A stretch of 64,000 nt of DNA. Source: Pseudoclavibacter chungangensis (lineage in GTDB: Bacteria; Actinomycetota; Actinomycetes; Actinomycetales; Microbacteriaceae). Under the pieces are notes generated by a model. The model ran no database searches and was not told the DNA's origin. It saw only the letters and a list, made by a program, of their open reading frames with translations. Of the stretch, positions 43,238-52,092 are shown piece by piece; the stretch's first letter is position 1, and each line of letters begins with the position of its first letter. The DNA lies in contig NZ_JACCFV010000001.1 of assembly GCF_013410545.1 (NCBI RefSeq), positions 2,108,001 to 2,172,000 of the forward strand, written 5' to 3'. The position numbers and the translations under genes are program-made.

Positions 43238-44743
43238 ATGTCCGACCCGGACGACGGTCTGCGACTGACCGACGTGAGCAAGCGATTCGGCGCGACCCGC
43301 GCACTCGTCGCGGCCGACCTGCATCTGGCGCCCGGCGAGATCCACACACTGCTCGGGGAGAACGGCTCGGGGAAATCGACGCTGGTGAAGATCATCGGCG
43401 GCGTGCACCGCCCCGATGGGGGCACGTTCACTCTCGGCGCGCAGCGACTGGACTTGCGCACCCCCCGCGCCGCGAGCGGCAACCGCATCGCGGTGGTGTT
43501 TCAGGAGGTGCTCACCGCGGCGAGCCAGAGTGTGCTCGAGAACATCTGGCTCGGCTCCGACGGCGTCTTCGCGCGCAGGACGTCGCGCCGCGACCAGCGT
43601 CGTATCGCTGCGGAGACGCTCGGACGACTCGTCGATGGGATCGACCTGGACGAGCCCGCCGGGCAGCTCTCCCTGTCCGATCGACAGGCGGTGTGCATCG
43701 TTCGCGCGCTCGTGCGAGCTCCCCGGGTGCTGGTCCTGGACGAGTCGACCGCGGCGCTGGACGTACTCACCCGAGATCGCCTGTTCACCGAGATGCGCCG
43801 ACTCGCGGCCGAGGGCGTGAGCGTCCTGTTCATCTCCCACCGGATGGACGAGGTGCAGGAGATCTCCGACCGCGTCACCGTGCTGCGCTCGGGGCGCAGC
43901 GTGTCGACCCTCGTCCGCCCCGAGCTCACGATCGAACGCCTCGTCGCCGACATGACCGGCACCTCCGGCCAGTTCGAGCGCGGCGAGCGCTCGCGGGCGC
44001 TGGGCAACGTCATGCTGCGCGCAACGGGTGTGCGCCTCGCTGATTCGGGCGCCCCCATCGATTTCGAAGTGCGGGCGGGCGAGCTGGTGGGCGTCGCCGG
44101 TCTCGAGGGCCACGGGCAGGACGCGTTCCTGCGACGGCTGTCGGGCCTGACCTCGGGCGTCGGCACGGTCACCCGGGTCCTCAGCCCCGACATCGACGTC
44201 CGCTCCGGCAACGGCGCCAAGCTCGGAGTCGCCTACCTGCCCCGTGAACGCCGCGGCGAGTCGCTGTTCGAGCCGATGTCGATCCGTGAGAACTTCGCGC
44301 TGCCCACGCTGCGGCAAGACCTTCGGGGCCCGCTGCTGAGCAGGAAGCGGATGTCGCAGCGGTTCGACGAGGTCGTCAAGGCGATGAGCATCCGGCTCGG
44401 CACCGCGGACGACCCGATCTCGAGCCTGTCCGGGGGCAGCCAGCAGAAGGTCATGCTCGCCCGGTGGCTCGCGACCGATCCGAAGGTGCTGCTGCTCAAC
44501 GACCCCACGCGCGGCGTCGACATCATGACCAAGCGCGAGATCTACGCGACGCTCGAGAAGCTGTGCGCCGACGGGATGAGCGTCGTGATGCTCTCGAGCG
44601 AGGTCGACGAACTGGTCGAGCTCGTCGACCGCGTGCTCGTGTTCCGCGATCAAGCGGTCTTCGCCGAGATCCCGCGTAAGAGCCTCACGACCGAGGCCGT
44701 GGTCGCAGCCTACTTCGGCCAGGAGACGGGGGCCGCCGCGTGA
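43238..44743 (+). CDS. Ribose-type ABC importer, tandem ATP-binding protein
   Basis: A 501-residue RbsA/MglA-type protein with two nucleotide-binding domains. Domain 1 has Walker A GENGSGKST, an unusual signature LSLSDRQAVCIVRAL in place of LSxGxxQ, and Walker B VLVLDESTAALD. Domain 2 has the degenerate A-loop GLEGHGQDA usual for this family, the good signature LSGGSQQKVMLARWL, and LLLNDPTRGVD. GAGGAGG precedes the ATG. The stop overlaps the first permease start, so translation is coupled. Confidence 0.9.
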   Translation: MSDPDDGLRLTDVSKRFGATRALVAADLHLAPGEIHTLLGENGSGKSTLVKIIGGVHRPDGGTFTLGAQRLDLRTPRAASGNRIAVVFQEVLTAASQSVLENIWLGSDGVFARRTSRRDQRRIAAETLGRLVDGIDLDEPAGQLSLSDRQAVCIVRALVRAPRVLVLDESTAALDVLTRDRLFTEMRRLAAEGVSVLFISHRMDEVQEISDRVTVLRSGRSVSTLVRPELTIERLVADMTGTSGQFERGERSRALGNVMLRATGVRLADSGAPIDFEVRAGELVGVAGLEGHGQDAFLRRLSGLTSGVGTVTRVLSPDIDVRSGNGAKLGVAYLPRERRGESLFEPMSIRENFALPTLRQDLRGPLLSRKRMSQRFDEVVKAMSIRLGTADDPISSLSGGSQQKVMLARWLATDPKVLLLNDPTRGVDIMTKREIYATLEKLCADGMSVVMLSSEVDELVELVDRVLVFRDQAVFAEIPRKSLTTEAVVAAYFGQETGAAA

Positions 44744-45696
44744 ACGCCATCGCCATCCTTCGCAGGCACGCGTGGGCATTCGCCTGCGGGCTCGCCATCC
44801 TCCTTCTGATCATCAACATCGCCATCAGCCCCTCGTTTCTCGCGCCGGATAGGCTGCCCGCCACCCTTGCGACACTCGCCCCCTTCGTGCTGGTGGGGTT
44901 CGCCTCGACTCCCGCGATCCTGTCGGGGGGCATCGACGTGTCCGTCGGTCCCCTCGCGACGTTCATCAACTGCTTCTTCGTCGCCGTGCTGCTGCCGAGC
45001 GGCCTCGGTGACTGGTACACGGCGATCCCGCTGTTGCTGCTCGTGTCGGCCGCCATCGGCACGGCCACCGGGCTGCTCGTGACGGTGCTGCGACTGCACC
45101 CCGTCGTCGCCTCGACCGGCGTGCTGTTCGTGCTGATCGGACTGTCGATCACGATCTCCAAGAGCCCGGTGTCCGCACCGCCGAACTGGTCCGACGGCCT
45201 CGCGAAGTCCTACGGCTGGCTGCCCGGCGCAGTCATCACGATCGGCATCGTCGCCCTCGCATGGTTCCTGCTGCGGCGCACTGCCTTCGTGAGCAATCTG
45301 CTCGCGACGGGCGAGAGCGACGTGTCGGCATACGGGTCCGGTGTGAACGTCACCGTCGTGCGCACGCTCGCCTACACCCTCGGCGGCCTGTTCGCCGGGG
45401 TCGGCGGTGTGGCCCTGTCGGCGCTTCTCCAGTCGTCGCAGGCGTCGCTCGCCACCACCTACGCCCTGCTCGGCCTCGCGGCGGCCGTGCTCGGCGGCAC
45501 AGCCCTCGGCGGCGGCAAGGGCGGGCTGCTGGGCACGTTCTTCGGCGCCCTCGTGCTGTACCTGCTGCAACAGCTGTTCACCGCCGTCGGCGTGCAGTCG
45601 AGCCTTGTGCAGTTCAGCTACGGGCTCGTGCTCGTCCTCAGCGTGCTGATCGGCGCCACCCTCCTCAGCCCGCGCACGAGAAAGATCCGCGCATGA
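44740..45696 (+). CDS. Ribose-type ABC importer, permease 1
   Basis: A 318-residue BPD_transp_2-family membrane protein with about nine helices. The N-terminal ILSGGIDVSVGPLATFINC and the cytoplasmic loop LLATGESDVSAYGSGVNVTVVR contact the ATPase. LGLAAAVLGGTALGGGKGGLLGTFFGA is the conserved C-terminal stretch. GTG start overlaps the ATPase stop; its stop overlaps permease 2 (ATGA). Confidence 0.9.
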   Translation: MNAIAILRRHAWAFACGLAILLLIINIAISPSFLAPDRLPATLATLAPFVLVGFASTPAILSGGIDVSVGPLATFINCFFVAVLLPSGLGDWYTAIPLLLLVSAAIGTATGLLVTVLRLHPVVASTGVLFVLIGLSITISKSPVSAPPNWSDGLAKSYGWLPGAVITIGIVALAWFLLRRTAFVSNLLATGESDVSAYGSGVNVTVVRTLAYTLGGLFAGVGGVALSALLQSSQASLATTYALLGLAAAVLGGTALGGGKGGLLGTFFGALVLYLLQQLFTAVGVQSSLVQFSYGLVLVLSVLIGATLLSPRTRKIRA

Positions 45697-46724
45697 CCGA
45701 GACACTCACCGATGTCACCCGCTCCCTGACGACACCACCGCCGCCGCCTTCCCTGTGGGCACGCACGCGCCGCTGGGCCGTCGAGACGCCGCTCATCCAG
45801 GTCGCCATCCTCATCGTGCTGTCGGTGGCGCTCGTCCTGCTGGTACCCGCCTTCGTCCAACGGCCGCTGGCGGCCGTGTCGTTGATCACGCTGGCGGCGC
45901 TGCTGGCCATGGCCGCGATGGGTCAGACCCTGGTCGTCATCCTCGGCGGGCTGGACCTGGCGATCGCCGGCTACATCACCTTCGGGGCGATGATCGCAGG
46001 CAACGCGACGAGCCGCCTCGGCTGGCCGGTCCCCCTGGCGTTCGCCGTGGTCTTCGTCGTGTGCGGCGGCATCGGCGCCCTCGTCGGCTGGCTCTGCCAC
46101 CGGTTCCGCGTCGAGCCGCTCGTGATGACCCTCGGTGTCGGTGCCGTGCTCACCGGCGGATCGATGTTCATCGCGAACGGCGACTACAACGGTCAACCGC
46201 CCCAGGAGCTGAAGTCGCTCGCGCAGCTGACGGGCACCACCTTCGGCCTGCCGATCCCCCCGATCATCGTGATCGTCGTCCTGCTGGGCGTGCTCCTCTG
46301 GCTCTTCCTCGCGAAGACGCCGGCCGGACGACGGCTGTACGCGACCGGCGTGAATCCCAGAGCCGCCGGCTTGACGCGCATCCGCACATCGGTGGTCTGG
46401 ACGCTGGTGTTCGCGGCCTCGGGCGTCTTCGCAGGAGTCGCGGGCATGTTCCTGGCCGCGTTCGGATCGGGATGGTCGATGTCGATCGGAGATCCTTATC
46501 TGTTCTCCGGCCTCGCCGCCGTGCTCGTCGGCGGCACGACCTTCGGCTCCGTCCGCGGCGGTTTCACACGCACCGCGCTCGGCGCCCTCATCCTGACCGT
46601 GCTCTCGACCATCATCGTGAGCCAGGGGCTCACGGAGGGGCAGACGCGCATCGTGTACGGCGTGATCATCCTCGTGATGGTCGCCCTCTACGGTCGCGAG
46701 CGCCGGGTGCGCGACCGCTTCTGA
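45693..46724 (+). CDS. Ribose-type ABC importer, permease 2
   Basis: A 343-residue membrane protein of the same family, forming a likely heterodimer with permease 1. VILGGLDLAIAGYITFGAM, the loop ATGVNPRAAGLTRIRTSVV and AVLVGGTTFGSVRGGFTRT are conserved. The hydrophilic Pro-rich N-terminus (~35 residues) is longer than in permease 1. The operon ends 22 bases later at a strong bidirectional terminator. Confidence 0.9.
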   Translation: MTETLTDVTRSLTTPPPPPSLWARTRRWAVETPLIQVAILIVLSVALVLLVPAFVQRPLAAVSLITLAALLAMAAMGQTLVVILGGLDLAIAGYITFGAMIAGNATSRLGWPVPLAFAVVFVVCGGIGALVGWLCHRFRVEPLVMTLGVGAVLTGGSMFIANGDYNGQPPQELKSLAQLTGTTFGLPIPPIIVIVVLLGVLLWLFLAKTPAGRRLYATGVNPRAAGLTRIRTSVVWTLVFAASGVFAGVAGMFLAAFGSGWSMSIGDPYLFSGLAAVLVGGTTFGSVRGGFTRTALGALILTVLSTIIVSQGLTEGQTRIVYGVIILVMVALYGRERRVRDRF

Positions 46725-46746
46725 CTCGCAAGGTCTGACACGCAAA

Positions 46747-46778
46747 GGAGGACGGGAGGCGATCGCCTCCCGTCCTCC
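46747..46778. terminator. Bidirectional terminator
   Basis: GGAGGACGGGAGGC-GATC-GCCTCCCGTCCTCC: a perfect 14-bp stem with a GATC tetraloop between the convergent ABC-permease operon (+) and the EthD operon (-). Confidence 0.85.
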
Positions 46779-46791
46779 CCCGCGTTCCGCG

Positions 46792-47505
46792 TCAGGTCAG
46801 ATCGATGGGGCTCCCGACGAACGCACACGAGACAGCGGCGTCGGTGAAGCGGATCTCATCCGGAGCGACGTCGTCGCGGTAGTGGTCACTGCCGAACTCG
46901 GCGGCCAACGCCTCGTACGACGCGAAGGTGATGGCCCCCACCCCGTCGTACCGCGTCCGCAGGAAACGCGACGGCGGGGGCGTCGGCGCGGGCGTGTCCT
47001 CGAGGCGCACGAGACGATCCTCGGTCTCGGGGCCTCCCAGCGCGAGCTGCGCGTGCGCGCCGGTCCAGTGATCGACGAATTCGTCGAAGCGCAGGCTGCG
47101 GCGCGCGACCGGCAGCACGATCACCGTCACGGGTGACATGTCCTCCGTGACCTCGCGCTCCCAGACCAGGGTCGGCGCTCCGGCGACCGCAGCGGGGCGC
47201 TCGGCGAGCAGCTCACTCCGAGGCGCCAGCCACCCGTCCTCGAATGCGTGCGACACGACCCAGTCGGCCGCATCGCTCTTGCGAGTCCACCATGTCTCGA
47301 TCACCGCGTCGTACGGAGCCGCGGCGGCGCCGGCGATCGGCGACACGCCCGGAAGCGCACGATCGAACACATAGCGCACAAGCCCGGTGGTGATCAGCGG
47401 ATGCCGCCGGTCCAGGTCCAGCCAGGCATCCGCGAACGCATCGGGAGAAGAGTCCGGACGCCGCTTCAGCAGCAGGGTGAGCTTGTAGGCGATGTCCTGC
47501 GTCAT
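46792..47505 (-). CDS. EthD-domain protein, two dimeric alpha/beta-barrel repeats
   Basis: A 237-residue protein with two ferredoxin-like alpha/beta-barrel repeats: residues ~5-105 (YKLTLLLKRRPDSSPDAF, then WLDLDRRHPLI) and ~120-230 (VTVIVLPVARRSLRFDEFVD, then HWTGAHAQL). EthD proteins are needed for some P450- or ring-cleavage-based pathways, and relatives perform decarboxylation or cyclisation. It is last in the monooxygenase-dioxygenase-OYE operon, 1 base after OYE. With P450, ferredoxin, reductase and AraC also in this island it recalls the ethRABCD locus. Reaction not deducible. Confidence 0.85.
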   Translation of the reverse strand: MTQDIAYKLTLLLKRRPDSSPDAFADAWLDLDRRHPLITTGLVRYVFDRALPGVSPIAGAAAAPYDAVIETWWTRKSDAADWVVSHAFEDGWLAPRSELLAERPAAVAGAPTLVWEREVTEDMSPVTVIVLPVARRSLRFDEFVDHWTGAHAQLALGGPETEDRLVRLEDTPAPTPPPSRFLRTRYDGVGAITFASYEALAAEFGSDHYRDDVAPDEIRFTDAAVSCAFVGSPIDLT

Positions 47506-47506
47506 C

Positions 47507-48799
47507 TCAGTGCGCCTTCTTCGGAAGCGCCCGTGCCGCCTTGTCCGCGATCTTCATGAGCAATGCGTTGCCTGCCGCCCAGATGAAGGCGTCCTGCGCG
47601 AGATTCGAGCGTCTGCTCGTCGCATCCTCACGACCCATCTCAGGGTTCTTGTGGCATTGCACCGGCACTTGGAGGATGAGCCGCCGCATGCACGAGTTCG
47701 CGTGATCGCACCAGACGATCTCCGACTCGCGTCCTTCGATGGCCTTGTTCGGGTAGTCCGGGTCGGCCAGCAGCTGGCGGGCCAGCATCGTCGCGTCGAC
47801 GGTGCCCGCCGCGATCGCGGCGGCGGCCTGTGCGGGATCGGGTGTGCTGCTGACGAGGAGGGCGACACCGGGTCCGAGTGCCTTCCGGAACCCCTGCGGC
47901 TCGCCCTCGCGCAGCATCTTGCCGGACTCGCTGGTCACGTTGTCCTTCATCGACTCGTAGTTGCCGTCGGTGAGAGCCACGAAGTCGAGCCCCGCCTTGG
48001 CGATCTCGGCGGTGACGGCGGCGAACCCCTCCGGGCCCTGGCCGCCGGGGAGGTGGTCGTTCACGCTGAGACGCAGCCCGAGCGCGACATCCGGACCGAT
48101 CTCCCGTCGCACCGCGGCGACGACGTCCGTGAGCGCGCGGGCCCGGTTCCGCACCGACCCCCCGTACTCATCGGTGCGGAAGTTCGACAACGGGGAGAGG
48201 AAGGACGAGTAGAAGTAGCACATGTGCGCGGCGATCTCGATCCCGTCGAACCCCGCCTCCTTCGCGCGGCGCGCCGCGTCGACGACGGCCTGCTCGAGCT
48301 CCTTGATCTCCTCGACGGTGGCCTCTCCCGGCACCGGTGTGACCCTCCCACCGGGGATGTACACGTGGTCGGGCAGACCGTACCCGCCCATGTCGACAGG
48401 CTTCGGCGATGCCGAAGTGATCCCGTGGCCGTCGCGCGGCACGCCCATGCGGCCGAAGGCCGGGAACAACTGGGCGAAGACCGCCACACCCGTGCCCGTG
48501 CCGTGCAGCTCGTCGACGAGCCGGGTGAGGTCGGGGACGAAGGCGTCGTCGTCGTAGCGGATGTTCGGCGAGAACGGCGACTCACGGAATGCGCGTGCGG
48601 TGGCGACCGAGCCGCCCACGAACACCGCGCCGGCGCCGCCCTGCGCCCGGCGCTTGAGGAATGCGATCGACTGGTTGCTCGGGCGCCCGTCCTGCGTGGG
48701 CTGGAGCACCGCCATGGGGCCGAGGATGATCCGGTTCTTGAGTGTGAGCTTGTTGATCGTCAGCGGGGTGCCGAGGATCTCGGCGGTGGTATTCGACAT
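47507..48799 (-). CDS. Old-yellow-enzyme-family NADH:flavin oxidoreductase
   Basis: A 430-residue FMN TIM-barrel protein. NRIILGPMAVLQPTQDGRP forms the FMN site, and FDGIEIAAHMCYFYSSFLSP carries the substrate His of the family. SNFRTDEYGGSVRNRAR is the characteristic YGGS motif. C-terminal cysteines (WCDHANSCMRRLI, then VPVQCHKNP) recall the 4Fe-4S ligands of dienoyl-CoA-reductase relatives, but only three are evident and the C-terminal Rossmann domains are absent. It could reduce an enone or conjugated ring-fission product. Confidence 0.87.
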   Translation of the reverse strand: MSNTTAEILGTPLTINKLTLKNRIILGPMAVLQPTQDGRPSNQSIAFLKRRAQGGAGAVFVGGSVATARAFRESPFSPNIRYDDDAFVPDLTRLVDELHGTGTGVAVFAQLFPAFGRMGVPRDGHGITSASPKPVDMGGYGLPDHVYIPGGRVTPVPGEATVEEIKELEQAVVDAARRAKEAGFDGIEIAAHMCYFYSSFLSPLSNFRTDEYGGSVRNRARALTDVVAAVRREIGPDVALGLRLSVNDHLPGGQGPEGFAAVTAEIAKAGLDFVALTDGNYESMKDNVTSESGKMLREGEPQGFRKALGPGVALLVSSTPDPAQAAAAIAAGTVDATMLARQLLADPDYPNKAIEGRESEIVWCDHANSCMRRLILQVPVQCHKNPEMGREDATSRRSNLAQDAFIWAAGNALLMKIADKAARALPKKAH

Positions 48800-48832
48800 G
48801 GGACTCCTCGTCGAGTTCTGGGGTGAAGGTTG

Positions 48833-49543
48833 TCAGGGGTGAAGGGCCAGAGAGCGCAGCTCGGCCCCCGGAGGGAGGAGACCCAGATCCGCACGGATGC
48901 GAGTGAGCAGGTCGAGTCCCGCCGGATCGACGGGCAGGAGACCGCTCGCACCGAGTGCGGCGAGGAAGCGGTCGAGCTCGGACGAGCCGATCAGTGACGA
49001 CCGTACGACGAGCCCTTGCCCGGGGAATGCAGGGAACTCCTGCTGCACTCGGGCGAGCTCGCCGCATCCTGCAGACGATGCCTGCGCGTCGAACGGCGGA
49101 CCCAGCAGCGTGGCCGCCACCTCTCCGGCGAGCAGCGCGTCCAGGCGCTCCGTGACCCCGCCGACTTCGACCCACTCGACATCCACGTCCGCCCGCTGGA
49201 GCAGGTGCCGGGCGACCAGGGCGAAGCCGTTCGCGTAGGCGTCGACCGCGAAACGACGCCCGGCCAGCTCGCCGATCGTCGAGATGCCCGGAGCGCCGAG
49301 GATCGTCAGCGGCGTGGTCTTCTCCACCTGAGCGACCAGCCGGACATCGGCACCGGCGCGGACCCACTCGAAGAGGTTGTCGATGGCGGTGACCACGATG
49401 TCGAGCTCACCGGCGAGCAGTCCCTCGAGCTGGGCGGGGCTCCCGGTCGTCCGGGTCTCCTCGAGCTCGATCCCGCCGAGAAGTCCGCGCTCGCGCGCCT
49501 CGACGAGCGGCGCAGGAGGCACGAAGTACGAAACGCGCAACAT
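48833..49543 (-). CDS. NMT1/THI5-like (SBP-fold) protein without signal peptide
   Basis: A 236-residue protein with the type II periplasmic-binding fold. LLAGELDIVVTAIDNLFEWV and STIGELAGRRFAVDAYANGFALVARHLL are typical of NMT1/THI5 and nitrate/sulfonate-binding proteins. No signal peptide, lipobox or accompanying permease is present, and it lies inside a catabolic operon between an extradiol dioxygenase and OYE. A cytosolic enzyme with this fold (as in DszB desulfinase or THI5) or a ligand carrier is more likely than transport. Start at the ATG at 49543; a GTG one codon earlier is possible. Confidence 0.75.
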   Translation of the reverse strand: MLRVSYFVPPAPLVEARERGLLGGIELEETRTTGSPAQLEGLLAGELDIVVTAIDNLFEWVRAGADVRLVAQVEKTTPLTILGAPGISTIGELAGRRFAVDAYANGFALVARHLLQRADVDVEWVEVGGVTERLDALLAGEVAATLLGPPFDAQASSAGCGELARVQQEFPAFPGQGLVVRSSLIGSSELDRFLAALGASGLLPVDPAGLDLLTRIRADLGLLPPGAELRSLALHP

Positions 49544-49553
49544 CACGCCGCGC

Positions 49554-50495
49554 TCACACCGGGGGCGCGACGAAGAGGTGATCGTTGTCGGAGTCGTTGA
49601 ACATCTCCTTGGTGATGAACTCGTCCATGTCGCCACCCGTGCCCCACTGGTCCGAGGTCTCCGGCTCCTGCACGTCGTAGATGTGCGGGTGCCAGGAGTC
49701 CTCGTCGATCATCTCGAGCTCGGTCGTCATCTCCATCGTGTTGCCGTTCGGGTCGATGAAGTAGGTGAACGTGTTGTCGCCCGCGGCGTGGCGGCCCGGT
49801 CCCCAGATCTTTCGGTATCCGGCGCGGATGATGCGACCGCTGCCGCGCATGTACTCATCGAGGCCGCGCAGCTCGAACGACGCGTGCTGGAGCGATGCGT
49901 GCGGGCCGCGCGCGATCGCCATCGAGTGGTGCTGGGTGCTGCACCGCATGAAGTAGAACAGGTCACCCGCGTGCGGATGGTTCAGGGTGTCGGACAGCCG
50001 GAATCCGAGGTGCTTCTCGTACCACGAGCGCATCGCCTCGGGCTGATTCGAGTTGAGCACGACGTGCGACAGCCGCACGGGGATCGCCTCGCGCTCCTCG
50101 ATCTTGCGGTGCTTGCGCACCTCGACCTCGGTCGACACCTCGATGGTGCGCCCCTCGAGGTCGAAGAATCGGAAGCCGTAGCCGCCGCCCAGCGTCTGCA
50201 GCGCGTCGGGTTCGCTCACGATCTTGACCCCTGCCGCGCCGAGGTCTTGCGCGAGCGTGTCGACGGACTCTCGGTCGGCGGCGCCGAACGCCACGAGATC
50301 GAGACGCTTGTCCGTCGACCGCCGCACGCGCGTGACGTACTGCTCCGGCGAGCCCTCGGCCGCGAAGTAGACGACGTCGCCGTCGTCGTGCTGCACGGTC
50401 AGGCCCCAGTGGTTCCGGTAGAACTCGACCTGCTTGTCGAAGTCGGGCACCGCGATGTCGAAGTGTCGGATGTGGGTGATCGGGCTGAATGCCAT
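49554..50495 (-). CDS. Extradiol dioxygenase 2, type I VOC family
   Basis: A 313-residue two-domain vicinal-oxygen-chelate enzyme, distinct from dioxygenase 1. The Fe(II) ligands are His in VRLSHVVLNSN, His in SLQHASFELRG and Glu in GNTMEMTTELE. A long acidic tail follows the second domain (IYDVQEPETSDQWGTGGDMD). Relatives act on bicyclic or substituted catechols. It starts 9 bases after the monooxygenase stop, so it probably cleaves that enzyme's product. Confidence 0.9.
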   Translation of the reverse strand: MAFSPITHIRHFDIAVPDFDKQVEFYRNHWGLTVQHDDGDVVYFAAEGSPEQYVTRVRRSTDKRLDLVAFGAADRESVDTLAQDLGAAGVKIVSEPDALQTLGGGYGFRFFDLEGRTIEVSTEVEVRKHRKIEEREAIPVRLSHVVLNSNQPEAMRSWYEKHLGFRLSDTLNHPHAGDLFYFMRCSTQHHSMAIARGPHASLQHASFELRGLDEYMRGSGRIIRAGYRKIWGPGRHAAGDNTFTYFIDPNGNTMEMTTELEMIDEDSWHPHIYDVQEPETSDQWGTGGDMDEFITKEMFNDSDNDHLFVAPPV

Positions 50496-50504
50496 GGCGT
50501 GCTC

Positions 50505-52010
50505 CTAATGCGTGTCGACGGTGAGGGTCGCGGCGTGCGCGATGGAGGGGATCTGACGAACGAGACGCTCGAGATCGGCCGCGGTGTCGCCGGCCCCGAG
50601 GATGTAGTGATCGGGTCGCACGACGACGGCCTTGGCCTTCGTCGCGTCCAGGATCTGATCGATCTTGAGCGGATCGAGGAGCGTGACCGTGTCGCCGTCC
50701 TCGACCAGCGCGGCCTTGATGCCTGCCGGCAGCTCGGAGTAGATCGACCGGTCGGCGACGACGAGGAAGTGGTGTCCGACCATGTCGTCCAGTCGCGTGC
50801 CGTCCGCGAGGATCGGCTGGATGCTGAGCCTGCCCGCTCGCTCGTCGCCCTCGTGGAATCCGGGGCCGAGCGGCGGCGAGGTGGGCACGGCCGATGCCTC
50901 GGGGTGGGCGCGCATGAACGCGTCGCGACCTTCGGCGACTCGTGGATCGAGGGTCTGGATGCCGACGGCCTGGTTCGCGGCGGTCTCGACCCAGAACGTG
51001 GCGTGCGGTTTGCGCTCGCTCTCGTAGGTGTCCAGCAGCGAGTCGTCGGCGATGCCGCGGGCCACGAGATCCATCTTCCAGGCGAGGTTCTCGACGTCGC
51101 GGATGCCTGCGCACAGGCCTTGACCGAACAGCGGCGGCGCCTGGTGGGCCGCGTCGCCGGCGAGGAAGACGTTGCCCTTGCGCCACTGGCGAGCGATGCG
51201 GCCGCGGAACGTGTACATCGCCTGACGGTCGGGCGTGAACTTGTCAGCGGGCAGGATGCCGCGGCTGATCCGCTCGACGGCAGCAGGGGTGACGATCTCG
51301 TCGGGGTCGTCGCCGGGCACGAGCATGAACTCCATCCGGACGCGAGAGCCCGGGAGGCGCAGCCACAGCGCCGGCCGGCTGTAGCGTGCGAACTGGATCA
51401 TGTCGGTCTCGTAGCCGGGGGCGTCGACGAGCTGGCCATCGACGACGAGCCACTGCGCATCCTCGCCGTACTTGTCGGTCTCGATGCCGAGGGCGCGTCG
51501 CACCTCGGATCGCGCACCGTCGGCCGCGATCGCCCAGCGTGCACGGAGCGTGCGCTCGGTTCCGTCCTCGTCGAGCGTCGTGACCTCGACCCCGGTGTCC
51601 GTGGACTCGACGCGCGTGGCGGTCACACCGCAGCGCAGTTCCACGCCAGGGGACGTCTCGACGATCTCGCGCACCAGCCCTTCGATGTCGGGCTGGTGAA
51701 AACTGATGTGATCGTTCCAGGCCTGGTCGCCGAGCCGGTCCGTCGGTGCATGCACCAGCACCTCGTCCGCCTCGTTGACGATATCGACGTGCTTCATCGG
51801 GATGGTCACGCCGATGAACCTGTCGGCGACGGCAAGGCCCTGCAGGGTGCGCATGGTCTCGCCGTCGAAGTGCACCGCCCGAGCGGTCGGCCACATCTCC
51901 CTGTCCTTCTCCAGCCCGATCGCCGTGTGGCCGGCGCGGCCGAGAAGGGCGAGCGCGGTGGTGCCGACCGGCCCTCCGCCGATGACGATGACGTCCACAT
52001 CAGTGCTCAC
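50505..52010 (-). CDS. FAD-dependent aromatic hydroxylase (PheA/MhpA/TfdB type)
   Basis: A 501-residue single-component flavoprotein monooxygenase. The ADP motif VIVIGGGPVGTTALALLGRAG is near the start, the DG motif is IAADGARSEVRRAL, and the GD motif is FLAGDAAHQAPPLFGQG. The C-terminal thioredoxin-like region (LSIQPILADGTRLDDMVG) is typical of phenol/3-hydroxyphenylpropionate hydroxylases. It ortho-hydroxylates a phenol to a catechol with NAD(P)H and O2. I prefer the GTG at 52010, with GAAGGA 6 bases upstream, over the GTG at 52016. First gene of a five-gene operon under a TetR site. Confidence 0.92.
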   Translation of the reverse strand: MSTDVDVIVIGGGPVGTTALALLGRAGHTAIGLEKDREMWPTARAVHFDGETMRTLQGLAVADRFIGVTIPMKHVDIVNEADEVLVHAPTDRLGDQAWNDHISFHQPDIEGLVREIVETSPGVELRCGVTATRVESTDTGVEVTTLDEDGTERTLRARWAIAADGARSEVRRALGIETDKYGEDAQWLVVDGQLVDAPGYETDMIQFARYSRPALWLRLPGSRVRMEFMLVPGDDPDEIVTPAAVERISRGILPADKFTPDRQAMYTFRGRIARQWRKGNVFLAGDAAHQAPPLFGQGLCAGIRDVENLAWKMDLVARGIADDSLLDTYESERKPHATFWVETAANQAVGIQTLDPRVAEGRDAFMRAHPEASAVPTSPPLGPGFHEGDERAGRLSIQPILADGTRLDDMVGHHFLVVADRSIYSELPAGIKAALVEDGDTVTLLDPLKIDQILDATKAKAVVVRPDHYILGAGDTAADLERLVRQIPSIAHAATLTVDTH

Positions 52011-52028
52011 AAACACTCCTTCGTGTTC

Positions 52029-52043
52029 AGTACGTTGCGTATC
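52029..52043. promoter_or_regulatory. TetR operator candidate before the hydroxylase operon
   Basis: AGTACG-TTG-CGTATC, 10 of 12 arm positions, 19 bases before the hydroxylase start. Confidence 0.6.
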
Positions 52044-52092
52044 GAAAGACGCATAGCCCTATGCCCTCACGAGTCTGACGGCCCCGTGCCGA

